The position numbers and the translations under genes were made by a program. This document shows, piece by piece, positions 17,276-27,662 of a stretch of DNA of 64,000 bases. Position 1 is the first letter of the stretch. The number at the start of each line of letters is the position of its first letter. The notes beneath the pieces were generated by a model, which was not told the DNA's origin, did not search any database, and was given only the letters and a program-made list of their open reading frames with translations. The DNA is from Advenella incenata (lineage in GTDB: Bacteria; Pseudomonadota; Gammaproteobacteria; Burkholderiales; Burkholderiaceae_B), in contig NZ_SHKO01000005.1 of NCBI RefSeq assembly GCF_004217095.1, positions 124,001 to 188,000 on the forward strand. The letters run 5' to 3'.

Positions 17276-18280
17276 TCACTGCGCCGAAATGCCCGTCTCG
17301 GACAGAATTTTCTTCCATTTTCCTGTTTCGGACTGCAGATATGCCTTGAGTTCCTCTGGCGTGCTGCCGATTTTTTCGGCGCCGATAGTCTTGAACGTGG
17401 TTTTCACCTTATCCGTTTCCATCGCCTTGAGCATGGCTTTTTGCAGCGTCTGAATAACCTCGGCAGGTGTGCCGGCAGGAGCAAAAGTCGCAAACCAGGG
17501 TCGCAGCTCATACCCGGGCAGGCCGCTTTCGGCAATGGTCGGGACATCGGGCAATGAGGCCGAGCGTTTGGTCGTGGTAATCGCCAACGCCTTGAGCTTG
17601 CCTGCGTCAATATGCGGTTTGGAGGAAGTGATGCTGTCAAACATATAGTCCACCTGCCCGCCCAGCAGGTCCGACACTGCCGGGCCACTGCCTTTATAGG
17701 GCACATGCAGCATATCCAGTTTTCCCAGATAGGTAAACAGCGCCCCGGCCAGGTGAATAGAGGTGCCCACGCCGGCGGACGCATACGTGTATTTGCCCGG
17801 ATTGGCTTTGGCCTGCTCGATCACGTCTTTAACCGAGTTGACATCCTTGCGCGTGGCCTGCGTCACCAGAATATTGGGCACATCTGCCAGCAGCGAGATC
17901 GGTTCGAAGTCTGCAATCGGATCGTAGCTCAGTTTCTTGTAAAGCGATGGGTTGACGGCCATGCCATTGGCAACGATCATGATTGTGTATCCGTCCGGCT
18001 TGGCATTGGCCACCTGGGCCGCGCCAATATTGCCGCCGGCGCCCGGCTTGTTTTCCACGACAATTGGCTGGCCCAGGTCTTTGGCAAGCGACTCACCCAG
18101 CGTGCGCGCAATCACATCCATTGCGCCCCCTGGCGGGAACGGCACGATCCAGGTAATGGGACGTTCCGGATAGGCAGCAGCCGCGGCTCCCGCGGCAAAC
18201 AGACCTGCAATGGCGGTCGCTGCGCACGCCGCTTTGATGCCGAGTGATCGACGAGTATTGTGTTTCAATTGCATCTCCAT
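17276..18280 (-). CDS. Bug-family receptor beside the cat genes
   Basis: 334 residues with a long signal peptide ending AAAAAYPERPITWIVPFPPGGAMDVIAR, then VVENKPGAGGNIGAA and LPDVPTIAESGLPG, all typical of TctC/Bug proteins. Two in-frame ATGs (18280, 18274) are possible starts; neither has a strong ribosome site. It is upstream of catC on the same strand and divergent from the CatR-like regulator, so it probably serves uptake of benzoate, catechol precursors or muconate. That ligand is inference. No membrane partners are present. Confidence 0.88.
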   Translation of the reverse strand: MEMQLKHNTRRSLGIKAACAATAIAGLFAAGAAAAAYPERPITWIVPFPPGGAMDVIARTLGESLAKDLGQPIVVENKPGAGGNIGAAQVANAKPDGYTIMIVANGMAVNPSLYKKLSYDPIADFEPISLLADVPNILVTQATRKDVNSVKDVIEQAKANPGKYTYASAGVGTSIHLAGALFTYLGKLDMLHVPYKGSGPAVSDLLGGQVDYMFDSITSSKPHIDAGKLKALAITTTKRSASLPDVPTIAESGLPGYELRPWFATFAPAGTPAEVIQTLQKAMLKAMETDKVKTTFKTIGAEKIGSTPEELKAYLQSETGKWKKILSETGISAQ

Positions 18281-18408
18281 ACGCGTTGAGTGGCTGTGCT
18301 ACTGCCGCAAGACCGCTTTGACGCGCCCGGCGCAGCTGGCCGTTATATCGTTTTCTTTATTATCCGTATTGTTTTTGTCCGTGTCTAAGACTATATTTGG
18401 CGTAATCG

Positions 18409-18423
18409 ATACTTTTAAGGTAT
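18409..18423. promoter_or_regulatory. CatM/BenM-type operator overlapping the catR start
   Basis: ATAC (18409-18412), TTTTAAG, GTAT (18420-18423), a perfect ATAC-N7-GTAT. It overlaps the ribosome site of the regulator gene and lies in its divergent promoter region with the Bug-catC unit, so it could mediate autorepression and divergent activation. Confidence 0.65.
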
Positions 18424-18427
18424 GAAT

Positions 18428-19309
18428 ATGGAGTTAAGACAAATCCGCTACTTTCAGTGCGTAGCCCGGGAACTGAGCTTTACAAAGGCAGCGCGGATTC
18501 TGCATATTGCCCAGCCGCCCCTGAGTCGGCAAATTAAAATGCTTGAAGAAGAACTGGGTGTGGCGGTATTCGAGCGCCTGGGTCGCGGTATCGCGCTGAC
18601 CGATGCCGGTCGCTATTTCCTGGATCAGACCGAAAAAATGACGCAACGGCTAGAGGAAACCATCAATGCCACCCGCCGGATCGGCAAAAACGACCGCATC
18701 TGGTTTGGTGTCGGCTTTGTTCCGTCTACGCTATATGGACACATGCCGGCCCTGATCCGCCAATTGCGTCAGCTGAACACCCTAGTGGAGATCGGGCTGG
18801 TGGAAATGACCACCCTGCAGCAATTTGAAGCGCTCAAATCGGGCCGGATCGATATCGGTGTCGGACGCATCCTGATCAAAGACGAGGAGATCGAGCGCCT
18901 GGTGTTGACCGATGAACCGCTGGTTGTGGCGCTTCCCATCACGCACCGCCTGGCCGGTAGAGTATCGGTCCGGCTTACCGACATTATGGAAGAACCGCTC
19001 ATTCTGTACCCAGCCAAGCCGCGGCCAAGCTATGCAGACCACGTGCTGGATCTGTTCAGGCAGAAAGGATATTCACCGCAGATCATTCAGGAAGTCAATG
19101 AGTTGCAAACGGCCATTGGCCTGGTGACGGCGACAATCGGCATTGCGATTGTGCCCGAATCGGTGCGTCGACTGCATCGCGATGATGTGGTGTATGTGAA
19201 CCTGGACGAACCGGAGTTCACCTCACCCATCATGCTCAGTTGGCGCAAAAACGATCACTCGGCATTCCTTGAGCAAACGATAGACCTGTTCAAGCGCACC
19301 GCCATATGA
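18428..19309 (+). CDS. catR: LysR-type regulator, CatR/CatM/BenM-like
   Basis: About 293 residues. The start at 18428 (MELRQIRYF) is favoured because AAGG lies 7 nt upstream; an ATG two codons earlier is possible. The winged helix-turn-helix (SFTKAARILHIAQPPLSRQIKMLEEELG) and the effector domain with GRIDIGVGRILI, LYPAKPRPSYADHVLDLF and VNELQTAIGLVTATIGIAIVPES closely follow CatM/BenM, which bind cis,cis-muconate and benzoate. It is divergent from the Bug-catC unit. Two matching operators in the window support control of the cat genes. Confidence 0.87.
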   Translation: MELRQIRYFQCVARELSFTKAARILHIAQPPLSRQIKMLEEELGVAVFERLGRGIALTDAGRYFLDQTEKMTQRLEETINATRRIGKNDRIWFGVGFVPSTLYGHMPALIRQLRQLNTLVEIGLVEMTTLQQFEALKSGRIDIGVGRILIKDEEIERLVLTDEPLVVALPITHRLAGRVSVRLTDIMEEPLILYPAKPRPSYADHVLDLFRQKGYSPQIIQEVNELQTAIGLVTATIGIAIVPESVRRLHRDDVVYVNLDEPEFTSPIMLSWRKNDHSAFLEQTIDLFKRTAI

Positions 19310-19442
19310 ACATGACGCTTGCGACTCAACTGCAAGCAATCACGATCGCAATTTCAGGTACGCCGGCAAGTGCAGTAGCGACCGCCCTGGAACCGGCTGT
19401 CGGCCAATAGCTGTGTCCGTCCATAGTTCGTTCAGGCCGCGT

Positions 19443-20132
19443 TCATAGTTCAAGCCGATATCCGACGCCTGTTTCGGTCAGAATATAGCGGGGCCGGGCC
19501 GGATCCTGCTCCAGCTTGTGACGCAGATGGCCCATGTAAATGCGCAGATAGTGTGTCTGGTCCAGAAAAGCCGGCCCCCATATTTCAACCATCATTCGGC
19601 GTTGTGTCACCACCTTGCCTGCATTGACCAGCAACAGGCTGAGCAGGTCGAACTCTTTGGGCGTCAGGTGCAGCAACTGGCCGGCTCGGCTGACCCGGCG
19701 AGCTTGCAGATCCACATCAATATCGCCAAACTGATAATGGCTGGGCGTCTGCTGCAACGCGGCCGTGCTGCGTCTCAGATGAGCACGTATACGTGCCTGC
19801 AATTCGACTACGCTAAACGGTTTGGTCAGATAATCGTCGGCGCCGGCATCCAGGGCAAACACTTTTTCCTGCTCCTGGCCGCGCGCGGTCAGCACCATGA
19901 CCGTTGCGTTGGAGCCGGTTCGAAAGCTGCGCAGAAATTTCTTGCCATCACCATCGGGCAGGCCCAGGTCCATGATAACCAGATCCGGTTCGAACGCCGC
20001 TGCCACCGCAATCGCCTCGGCCACGGTGACCACCTCGGCGATTTCCCATTCCTGGTCCGGCAGGCACTGGCGAATCATTTTCCTGATATGCGCATCGTCT
20101 TCGAGCAGCAGCAGTTTTCTTTTCAGTTGCAT
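19443..20132 (-). CDS. kdpE: Response regulator KdpE
   Basis: 229 residues of the OmpR/PhoB family. The receiver domain has the acidic pair at 11-12, the phospho-acceptor Asp at 55 (IMDLGLPDGDG) and the lysine of LTKPF; the C-terminal winged helix ends RYILTETGVGYRL. It is 2 nt downstream of kdpD. Phosphorylated KdpE activates kdpFABC under potassium limitation. A candidate KdpE site lies upstream of kdpF. Confidence 0.93.
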   Translation of the reverse strand: MQLKRKLLLLEDDAHIRKMIRQCLPDQEWEIAEVVTVAEAIAVAAAFEPDLVIMDLGLPDGDGKKFLRSFRTGSNATVMVLTARGQEQEKVFALDAGADDYLTKPFSVVELQARIRAHLRRSTAALQQTPSHYQFGDIDVDLQARRVSRAGQLLHLTPKEFDLLSLLLVNAGKVVTQRRMMVEIWGPAFLDQTHYLRIYMGHLRHKLEQDPARPRYILTETGVGYRLEL

Positions 20133-20134
20133 GT

Positions 20135-22834
20135 TTACTCCAGCACGGGCGGCATGGGCAGCGCAGGCAGTTGCACCGTAAATACACTGCCGCCGCCAGC
20201 ACGATTGGCCGCCGTAAGCGTTCCGCCATGTAACTGCACCAGCTGCCGGGCAATGGCCAGGCCCAGCCCGGCACCCGTGGCGTCGGACTCGGGATGGGCA
20301 CGCACAAATTTTTCAAACAGACGCTCACGCTGCGCTTCTGCGTCGGGCAGCCCGACACCTCTGTCAGCGACAATCAACTGAATCGAATCGTCCTGGTGAC
20401 GGGCCGATATATCTATTTGGGTACCCGGCTGACTATATCGCAGCGCATTTTCAACCAAATTGGCTATGACCCGTTCGATCAGCACCGGGTCGCACTCGAC
20501 CAGCGGCAGCGTCGGCGCAATGCGAATATCCAGCACATGGCCCCGGGCGGACACATCCAGATGCCGGATGGCACCTCCCACCAGTTCTTCAATAGACTGC
20601 CAGCTTTTGCTGATGTGTTGCTGGCCTGAGTCTATCTTTGCCATATCCAGCAATTTGCTCATCATGTCGTGCATACAGCGGGCACGATCCAGAATAATCG
20701 CGGCTTTTTGCCTGACATGATTGTCGTCCGATTCGCCGGCCAGCACCTCGGCCTCGCCGATAAGCACCGTCAAGGGTGTGCGCAGGTCATGCGAAATGAC
20801 ATTTAGCATGGTCACGCGCAGTTTCTCCGATTCGACCTGGCGCAGAAATTCATTGGCCACCTCCACGAAATGGACTCGCTCCAGCGCAATAGCTATCACA
20901 TGCGCGTAAATCTCCAGTTGCTGTTGCCATTCAGGAGACAGCAAATGGGGAGCACCTTGCATGCGAACGGCCAGCACGCCACGAATCCGCACCGGCGCAT
21001 GCAGGGGAAAATATCGAAAGGCGTTCGCAGCCAGCGTATCGGCGCCAAAACCGGCTTTTTCTTCATTGTCGAATGCCCACTGCGCCGCCACCATATCCAG
21101 CCCGGCCACCTCATGGCCGGCGCCCGCTTCCGGCAACAACAGCGACTCGTGCGCGTCGGGCAGAATGACAAAGACATCTTCGCCCAAATCGCTGAGCAAC
21201 AGCTTCTGGCTTTCCTGCACGATCTGTTCCTTCTGCAGGGATCCCGACAGCCGCTTGGCCAGTTCGAACAGGCTGTGAACCCGCTGCGTCTGCTGCAATG
21301 CCAGCCTGCCCTGGAACCGTTGCTGCGCGGCCAATTGGCTGACCAACGTAGTGACGGCAAGCATGACCAGCAGGGTAATCAAATATTGAATATCGGCAAC
21401 GGAAAAGGACCACAGCGGTGGTATGAAAGAGAAGTCAAACAGTGCAACGCTGCTCACTGCACAGACCAGCCCTGGCCAGCGTCCCAGGCGCAGGGCAACC
21501 ACCATGGTCAGCGCCAGGTACAACATCGCGATATTGGTAATCGCCAGCCTCGAGGAAAACGGCCACAATAAAGCGGTGGTCGCGCAGGCAAACATCAGCG
21601 CGAGCCCCACCTTGCCCCAGTCGACCGGTTCGCGCCCGGCAAAGGCACGATCCTGAGCGCGCGCCGCTGCCTGCCGCTGCCGGTTGGAAACACCTCCGTA
21701 AATAATAATATCGATATCCGGTCCCAGTTGCCTGTCCCGCAGCAGCGGCGAAGGACGCCACCAATATCGGCGCAGAACCGATCGATCCAGCAACAGGCGG
21801 GATAGATTCTGACTGCGGCAATAGGCGGCGATATCGGGCATGACATCACCATTGCAATAATGCTCGGTGGTTGTGGCCTGCAGTTGCTCGGCCTGCTGCA
21901 ACAGCAGTTGCCAGTCGCCATTGGAGCGGGCCGGCGCCCTGCTGTTTGCTGCCTCTCGCAGAAACATCACGTGCATCGGGCAGGACATCTGGCCCGACAG
22001 GCGGCTGCCATGACGAATCAGGGCCTGGGCTGCGTTTGGCGTGAGGGTCGTGTCCACCACCACAAGAATGCCCTCGGCGGTGCGCCAGATTGCCTCTACA
22101 TAGGTTTCATGGCGATACTGCCTGACATCCTTGTGGATACGCTCAGCAGTCCGGCGCAAGGCGATTTCGCGCAACGCAATCAGGTTGCCCTTGCGGAAAA
22201 AATGCTGTCGTGCCAACGGCACCTGTTCGGACATGTAAACTTTGCCAGCCTGCAACCGCGCCAGCAGCGCTTCGGTCGTGATGTCCACCAGAATAACTTC
22301 GTCTGCGTCATCAAAGACCTGGTCCGGCACGGTCTCGGTCACCCGAATACCTGTAATGCCGCTGATGATATCGTTCAGGCTTTCCAGATGCTGCACGTTC
22401 AGCGTCGTCCATACATCGATCCCGGCGCCCAGCAATTCATCGATATCCTGCCAGCGTTTGCTGTGGCGCAGCCCCGGCGCATTGGTATGGGCAAGCTCAT
22501 CGATAAGCGCAATCTGCGGCGCCCGGGCCAGCATGGCGTCCAGATCAAGCTCGCGGATATCACGCTCGCGATAATGGATGGTTGCAAGGGGAATGGCCGG
22601 CACCGACAGGACCAATTGCCGGGTATCTTCCCTGTCGTGCGTCTCAATAACGCCGATAACGACATCGTGGCCTGCTGCCAATTCCTGATGGGCTGCCGTC
22701 AGCATGGAAAAAGTTTTGCCCACCCCGGCACTGGCCCCGAAATAAATACGCAATTTTCCCCGGGCCTGCCGGGATTCTTCGCGGGCAAGCTCCTCAAGCA
22801 ATTGGTCAGGGTCTTTGCGGTATGGGGTCACCAT
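20135..22834 (-). CDS. kdpD: Potassium sensor histidine kinase KdpD
   Basis: 899 residues, the full KdpD architecture. The N-terminal KdpD domain has Walker A GASAGVGKT at 33-41 and DELAHTN; a universal-stress-like segment follows; four membrane helices occupy roughly residues 400-500; then come a GAF-like region, the phospho-acceptor His682 (VISHDLRTPLTVL) and a HATPase domain with ATGAGLGLAIARQLVQLHGG. It phosphorylates KdpE when potassium is scarce. It is separated from kdpC by 148 bp with no gene, so it may have its own promoter. Confidence 0.95.
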   Translation of the reverse strand: MVTPYRKDPDQLLEELAREESRQARGKLRIYFGASAGVGKTFSMLTAAHQELAAGHDVVIGVIETHDREDTRQLVLSVPAIPLATIHYRERDIRELDLDAMLARAPQIALIDELAHTNAPGLRHSKRWQDIDELLGAGIDVWTTLNVQHLESLNDIISGITGIRVTETVPDQVFDDADEVILVDITTEALLARLQAGKVYMSEQVPLARQHFFRKGNLIALREIALRRTAERIHKDVRQYRHETYVEAIWRTAEGILVVVDTTLTPNAAQALIRHGSRLSGQMSCPMHVMFLREAANSRAPARSNGDWQLLLQQAEQLQATTTEHYCNGDVMPDIAAYCRSQNLSRLLLDRSVLRRYWWRPSPLLRDRQLGPDIDIIIYGGVSNRQRQAAARAQDRAFAGREPVDWGKVGLALMFACATTALLWPFSSRLAITNIAMLYLALTMVVALRLGRWPGLVCAVSSVALFDFSFIPPLWSFSVADIQYLITLLVMLAVTTLVSQLAAQQRFQGRLALQQTQRVHSLFELAKRLSGSLQKEQIVQESQKLLLSDLGEDVFVILPDAHESLLLPEAGAGHEVAGLDMVAAQWAFDNEEKAGFGADTLAANAFRYFPLHAPVRIRGVLAVRMQGAPHLLSPEWQQQLEIYAHVIAIALERVHFVEVANEFLRQVESEKLRVTMLNVISHDLRTPLTVLIGEAEVLAGESDDNHVRQKAAIILDRARCMHDMMSKLLDMAKIDSGQQHISKSWQSIEELVGGAIRHLDVSARGHVLDIRIAPTLPLVECDPVLIERVIANLVENALRYSQPGTQIDISARHQDDSIQLIVADRGVGLPDAEAQRERLFEKFVRAHPESDATGAGLGLAIARQLVQLHGGTLTAANRAGGGSVFTVQLPALPMPPVLE

Positions 22835-22982
22835 AGTTCATGGTTATGCAATGGAATGAATCGGCTATGACATCTGTATTGTATGCAATTACCGGTAGCG
22901 AGCGGTGCCGTTTGCCCGCCGACGGCATGATCGTTGCTCATGGCGCCAGACCAGCGCCTGAGGTTGATCTGCCATCGGCCAC

Positions 22983-23552
22983 TCATGGATACTGGCGATC
23001 GAGCGCCAGGTTCAATGCCAGCACATTAATACGCGGCTCACCGAAGAACAGCATGACCGGCTTGTGCTGAACTTTCCCGATCACCTCCTGGACCTGTTGC
23101 AGCGTCAGGGACCGTGCGCCGGCCACTCTGGCCGCCTGATAGTTTGCCGCAGCAATACTGATTTCCGGATCCAGCCCACTACCGGAACTGGTGACAAGAT
23201 CAATCGGAACCGGCGCATCGCCATGAGAGGCACGCCATTGCTGGACGCGGGTAGCCAGTTGTTGCTGGTAGGCCTGTCCCGACACCGCCAGATTACTGGC
23301 GCCGGACGAAGCGCCGTTATAGGGCTGGTCAGCCGTGGCCGATGGCCGTCCCCAGAAGTAGCGCTGGCTCGTGAAGGTCTGGCCGATCAGGGTAGAGCCA
23401 ATCTGTTTTCCCTCTTTTTCGATCAGGCTGCCGCGCGCCTGCCAGGGGAAAAAGGCGTAAGACAAACCGGTAACGACCAGGGGATAGACAAAGCCAGTGA
23501 TAACAGTCAATAGTAAAAACAGAACAAGCGTTGAACGTAATATTTTCATCAT
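22983..23552 (-). CDS. kdpC: Potassium-transporting ATPase subunit KdpC
   Basis: 189 residues from the ATG at 23552, which has AGGA 6 nt upstream; an in-frame start at 23570 overlaps kdpB and is less likely. One N-terminal membrane helix (LVLFLLLTVITGFVYPLVVTGLSYAFF), then the KdpC blocks GSTLIGQTFTSQRYFWGRPSAT, VPIDLVTSSGSGLDPEIS and INVLALNLALD. KdpC is the single-span subunit that stabilises the KdpFABC complex. Confidence 0.94.
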   Translation of the reverse strand: MMKILRSTLVLFLLLTVITGFVYPLVVTGLSYAFFPWQARGSLIEKEGKQIGSTLIGQTFTSQRYFWGRPSATADQPYNGASSGASNLAVSGQAYQQQLATRVQQWRASHGDAPVPIDLVTSSGSGLDPEISIAAANYQAARVAGARSLTLQQVQEVIGKVQHKPVMLFFGEPRINVLALNLALDRQYP

Positions 23553-23566
23553 GAAATTTCCTGGTG

Positions 23567-25627
23567 TCAAAGCACCGATAGCATCAAATCGATAAGCTTG
23601 ATGCCCGCAAAAGGCACCAGCAGCCCGCCGGCGGCATAGATCAGCAGATTTCTGCGCAGCAGCGCTGCGGCGCTTTGCGCGCGAAAGGTTACACCGCGCA
23701 AGGCCAGCGGAATCAGCCCGATAATGATCAGAGCATTGAAGATCACCGCTGACAACACGGCCGACTCGGGCGAGTGCAATTGCATGACGTTAAGCACGCC
23801 CAGTTGGGGATAAACGGAAACAAACGCGGCAGGGATAATGGCAAAGTACTTGGCCACATCGTTGGCGATGGAAAACGTGGTCAGCGCGCCGCGGGTCATC
23901 AACATCTGCTTGCCGGTTTTGACGACCTCCAGCAATTTGGTGGGATCCGAATCCAGGTCTACCATATTGCTGGCTTCGCGCGCCGCCTGCGTGCCGCAAT
24001 TCATGGCCACGGCCACGTCGGCCTGGGCCAGGGCCGGTGCATCATTGGTTCCGTCGCCGGTCATGGCAACCAGATGGCCTTTTTGCTGATAGTCCCGAAT
24101 GATATCCAGCTTGGTTTGCGGCGTAGCCTGTGCGACATAATCATCCACCCCGGCTTCGGCTGCAATCGCCGCCGCGGTCAGAGGGTTGTCGCCGGTGATC
24201 ATCACCGTCTTGATTCCCATAGTGCGTAGCTGGGCAAACCGCTCGCGGATGTCCGGCTTGACCACATCCTTCAATTCGATGCACCCCACAATCTTGGCGT
24301 TTTCCGCAATGGCCAGCGGGGTCGAACCGCGTTGCGCAATCTGCCTGACCTGTTCGGCAATATCCTGAGGAATGGCGTTGCCCTGGGCCAGGCAATACTG
24401 TTCGATCGCCTGCACGGCCCCCTTGCGGATGTGCAGCACGGCGCCATTGTTCGCGATGTCCACGCCGCTCATGCGTGTCTGCGCAGTAAAAGGGATCACC
24501 TGCCGCTCGCCGGCAGGATCGGCAAGCGATACCTGCATATCGCGAGCCAGCGCCACAATACTTCTGCCTTCGGGTGTTTCATCTGCTGTCGACGCTTCAT
24601 GCGCCAGCCATGCCAGATGTTGCAGCGGCACGCCCTGGCTTGGAATAAAGGCGCTGGCCTGCCGATTGCCGTAAGTAATCGTGCCGGTCTTGTCCAGCAG
24701 CAATACGTCGATATCACCCGCGGCCTCCACCGCCTTGCCAGAGCGTGCAATCACATTTTCCTTCATCATGCGGCTCATGCCGGCGACACCGATGGCCGAC
24801 AACAAGCCGCTGATCGTGGTCGGGATCAGGCACACCAGGAGCGCGATGAGCACGATGACGCTGATCGGCTGACCGACGCCCGACGCGACAACGCTATAGA
24901 CCGACATCGGGTACAGGGTCGTCACGCACAGCAGGAAAATCAGGGTCAGCGACACCAGCAGAATCGTCAGGGCAATTTCATTGGGCGTCTTCTGGCGCTT
25001 GGCGCCCTCTACCATGCGGATCATCTGATCCAGAAAAGACTCCCCCGGATCACTCACTACCCGGATGATCAGATAGTCGGACAGCACTTTCGTACTGCCG
25101 GTCACCGAGCACAGATCGCCGCCCGACTCACGCAGGACCGGCGCGGACTCACCGGTAATGGCCGATTCGTCCACGGTGGCCACGCCTTCGATCACTTCGC
25201 CGTCGGCAGCAATCAACTGGCCCGCATCAGTGCGAATGACATCACCCTTGCGCAGCGTCTCAGAAGGCACTTCAATGATGGCATCGCGCCGTACCGGATC
25301 GACATATTTGCGCGCCATCATGCTTTTTTTCAGCCCCTTGAGGCTTTGCGCCTGCGCCCTGCTGCGCCCTTCTGCCAGTGCTTCGGCAAAGTTGGCGAAA
25401 ATGACCGTAAACCACAACCATAATGTAATGGCAATCGTAAACCCGTGGTTGCTCCGGTCGCTGAACCAGAACCCGGCGATACTGTACAGCGCCGTCAGCA
25501 GACTGCCGACATAAACGACAAACATGACAGGGTTACGCATCTGGACTCGTGGGTCCAGCTTCAGAAACGTGTCGCGCAATACCTGCGCCGGTTTGATGCC
25601 GTCTGTCATTGATAAGACTTTACTCAT
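23567..25627 (-). CDS. kdpB: Potassium-transporting P-type ATPase subunit KdpB
   Basis: 686 residues, typical for KdpB. The phosphorylated Asp is residue 312 in [10 protein letters not shown]; the TGES loop ([15 protein letters not shown]) and the hinge [22 protein letters not shown] are present, as is the KdpB-specific serine in EGRSIVAL. It energises potassium uptake through KdpA. The gene lies 3 nt from kdpA and 14 nt from kdpC. Confidence 0.96.
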   Translation of the reverse strand: MSKVLSMTDGIKPAQVLRDTFLKLDPRVQMRNPVMFVVYVGSLLTALYSIAGFWFSDRSNHGFTIAITLWLWFTVIFANFAEALAEGRSRAQAQSLKGLKKSMMARKYVDPVRRDAIIEVPSETLRKGDVIRTDAGQLIAADGEVIEGVATVDESAITGESAPVLRESGGDLCSVTGSTKVLSDYLIIRVVSDPGESFLDQMIRMVEGAKRQKTPNEIALTILLVSLTLIFLLCVTTLYPMSVYSVVASGVGQPISVIVLIALLVCLIPTTISGLLSAIGVAGMSRMMKENVIARSGKAVEAAGDIDVLLLDKTGTITYGNRQASAFIPSQGVPLQHLAWLAHEASTADETPEGRSIVALARDMQVSLADPAGERQVIPFTAQTRMSGVDIANNGAVLHIRKGAVQAIEQYCLAQGNAIPQDIAEQVRQIAQRGSTPLAIAENAKIVGCIELKDVVKPDIRERFAQLRTMGIKTVMITGDNPLTAAAIAAEAGVDDYVAQATPQTKLDIIRDYQQKGHLVAMTGDGTNDAPALAQADVAVAMNCGTQAAREASNMVDLDSDPTKLLEVVKTGKQMLMTRGALTTFSIANDVAKYFAIIPAAFVSVYPQLGVLNVMQLHSPESAVLSAVIFNALIIIGLIPLALRGVTFRAQSAAALLRRNLLIYAAGGLLVPFAGIKLIDLMLSVL

Positions 25628-25630
25628 GCG

Positions 25631-27364
25631 TTACTCCGCTGACTGAACTGAAAACAACTGCACATGCTCGGCAATGGGACCCAGGGCCAGCGACGGAATA
25701 TAGGTCAGCGCCCCCATGATCAGCACAACACCAATAAGCAGAACGCCAAACAGGGCGCCGTGGGTGGGCATGGTGCCCACATTAACAGGCACCCGCTGTT
25801 TGGCTGCCAGATAGCCGGCGACGGCAAGCACGGCGCCGATGACCGCGAACCGCCCCGCAAACATCGCCAGCGCCAGCATCAGGTTGTAATAAAGGTTGTT
25901 GGCAGACAGGCCGGCGAACGCGCTGCCATTGTTATTGGCAGCCGAGGTAAAGGCATACAGCACCTCCGACAGGCCGTGTGCGCCTGGGTTGCCCAACGAG
26001 GCGACGCCGACCTCAAGCACAACAGACAGACCAGTGCCACCCAGGATCAGAAACGGCGGCACCAGCAATGCCAGCGCAATCATTTTCATTTCCTGCATTT
26101 CAATCTTCTTGCCCAGGTATTCCGGTGTTCGTCCAGTCATCAATCCGGCAATGAACACAGCCAGGATGACGAATATCAACATGCCATACAAGCCAGAACC
26201 GACGCCACCGAATACAACTTCGCCCAGTTGCATCAGCAGCAATGGCACCATGCCGCCCAACGGCATGAACGAATCGTGCATCGCCACCACTGCACCGCAG
26301 GAGGCTGCCGTTGTAACTGCGGCAAACAGCGCCGAACCCACAATTCCGAAGCGCACTTCCTTGCCTTCCATATTGCCGCCCGACTGCAACAAGGCATGCG
26401 CTGCCTGGTCAACAGAAAGGCCAGACAATGCAGGATTGGCCTGCTGCTCTGCCAGCAGCACGCATACGGTAAGCACCACGAAAATAACCGACATGGCCGC
26501 GTAGATTGTCCAGCCCTGCCGGCGATCTCCCACCATGCGCCCAAAACAGAAACACAGGCCGGCAGGAATCAGCAGGATCGCGATCATTTGTGCGAAATTG
26601 CTGAATGCGCCCGGATTCTCAAAGGGGTGGGCAGAATTGACGTTAAAAAAGCCGCCACCATTGGTTCCCAGCAACTTGATGGCTTCCTGCGAGGCCACTG
26701 GTCCCATGGCCAGGGTCTGCTGCCCGCCGTCGAGCGTATCGATGGCCAGCGATGGCGAAAAATTCTGGATCACGCCCTGGCTGACAAACACCAGCGCCAG
26801 AATGATCGACAGCGGTATCAGCGCATATAACGTTACTCTGGTTATATCCACCCAGAAATTGCCGATGTGTTTCTGGCTTTTGCTTGCGAATCCGCGGATC
26901 AATGCAAAAACCACGGCAATCCCGGTGGCCGCTGACAGGAAATTTTGTACGGCCAATCCGGCCATCTGGACCAGGTAACTCATGGTGGTTTCCCCGCCAT
27001 AGCCCTGCCAGTTGGTATTGGTCACAAAACTGACCGCCGTATTGAAAGCTGAATCTGCCGATACAGCGCCCATATGCTGCGGGTTCAGCGGCAACCACTG
27101 TTGAACCGTTTGCAACAGAAAGACGGCGAGCACGCCAGCAATATTAAACAGCATCAGCGACAGCAGATAGCGCTTCCATCCCATTTGCGCCGTGGGATCC
27201 ACACCGGAGAGTTGATAAATACCGCGCTCCAGCCGATTAAACAGCTGCGGGCGCAACGTGGCTGCAGGACGTGCTATCCGGGCCAGCAGCCGGCCAATCG
27301 GGGGTGCCAGCGCTGTCAGGACAGCCATAAAAAGGACGAGGTTAAGCCAGGCCTGAGTACTCAT
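25631..27364 (-). CDS. kdpA: Potassium-transporting ATPase potassium-binding subunit KdpA
   Basis: 577 residues from the ATG at 27364 ([12 protein letters not shown]); the frame is open to 27382, but that would overlap kdpF. It has about ten membrane helices and the selectivity-filter-like loops [60 protein letters not shown] and [14 protein letters not shown]. It forms the potassium channel-like pore of the Kdp pump. GGAG lies about 10 nt upstream of the start. Confidence 0.95.
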   Translation of the reverse strand: MSTQAWLNLVLFMAVLTALAPPIGRLLARIARPAATLRPQLFNRLERGIYQLSGVDPTAQMGWKRYLLSLMLFNIAGVLAVFLLQTVQQWLPLNPQHMGAVSADSAFNTAVSFVTNTNWQGYGGETTMSYLVQMAGLAVQNFLSAATGIAVVFALIRGFASKSQKHIGNFWVDITRVTLYALIPLSIILALVFVSQGVIQNFSPSLAIDTLDGGQQTLAMGPVASQEAIKLLGTNGGGFFNVNSAHPFENPGAFSNFAQMIAILLIPAGLCFCFGRMVGDRRQGWTIYAAMSVIFVVLTVCVLLAEQQANPALSGLSVDQAAHALLQSGGNMEGKEVRFGIVGSALFAAVTTAASCGAVVAMHDSFMPLGGMVPLLLMQLGEVVFGGVGSGLYGMLIFVILAVFIAGLMTGRTPEYLGKKIEMQEMKMIALALLVPPFLILGGTGLSVVLEVGVASLGNPGAHGLSEVLYAFTSAANNNGSAFAGLSANNLYYNLMLALAMFAGRFAVIGAVLAVAGYLAAKQRVPVNVGTMPTHGALFGVLLIGVVLIMGALTYIPSLALGPIAEHVQLFSVQSAE

Positions 27365-27365
27365 A

Positions 27366-27461
27366 TCAGAATTTCTCCGCATTCAACAGTGCGTAGACCA
27401 GATAGACAAGCACCAGCAGGGCAACAAATGAGCACAGAAAGAGAAGCATTGTTTCCATCAT
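27366..27461 (-). CDS. kdpF: Small potassium-ATPase subunit KdpF
   Basis: A 30-31 residue open frame in the expected place, just before kdpA, which starts 1 nt after its stop. The product has one hydrophobic helix ([21 protein letters not shown]) and the KdpF-like end ALLNAEKF (compare ALLRPEKF-type ends). Two adjacent ATGs (27461 and 27458) are possible. KdpF stabilises the KdpABC complex. It is too short for most gene finders. Confidence 0.85.
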   Translation of the reverse strand: MMETMLLFLCSFVALLVLVYLVYALLNAEKF

Positions 27462-27508
27462 GAACGATCAATCCGAAAGTAAGGGATACGGCAGATCGTA
27501 CGAACATT

Positions 27509-27527
27509 GGTGTAAAAATAAGGTAAA
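27509..27527 (-). promoter_or_regulatory. Candidate KdpE-binding site upstream of kdpF
   Basis: On the minus strand this reads TTTACCTTATTTTTACACC. From memory the E. coli kdp operator is TTTATACTTTTTTTACACC, giving 15 of 19 matches with an identical TTTTTACACC end. It lies about 50 bp upstream of kdpF in the right orientation. The match rests on my recall of the E. coli site. Confidence 0.55.
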
Positions 27528-27662
27528 GATTATTTTTATCTGCAGAATCAAGATATTGGATCGGAACTGTGCAGCGACAGGCTGTTCTTTTCCTGTCAAT
27601 TGCAACTGTATTGGCCTGGCGCTTGCGGCAAACCGCGGCCTGCTTATTCTTGACAGAGCCAA

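Noticed and set aside
21860-22870. 336-codon plus-strand open frame opposite kdpD
   Set aside because: Antisense to kdpD, no ribosome site or domain pattern.
25664-26830. 388-codon plus-strand open frame opposite kdpA
   Set aside because: It is antisense to the clear kdpA gene; the His/Gln-rich composition is typical of a shadow frame.
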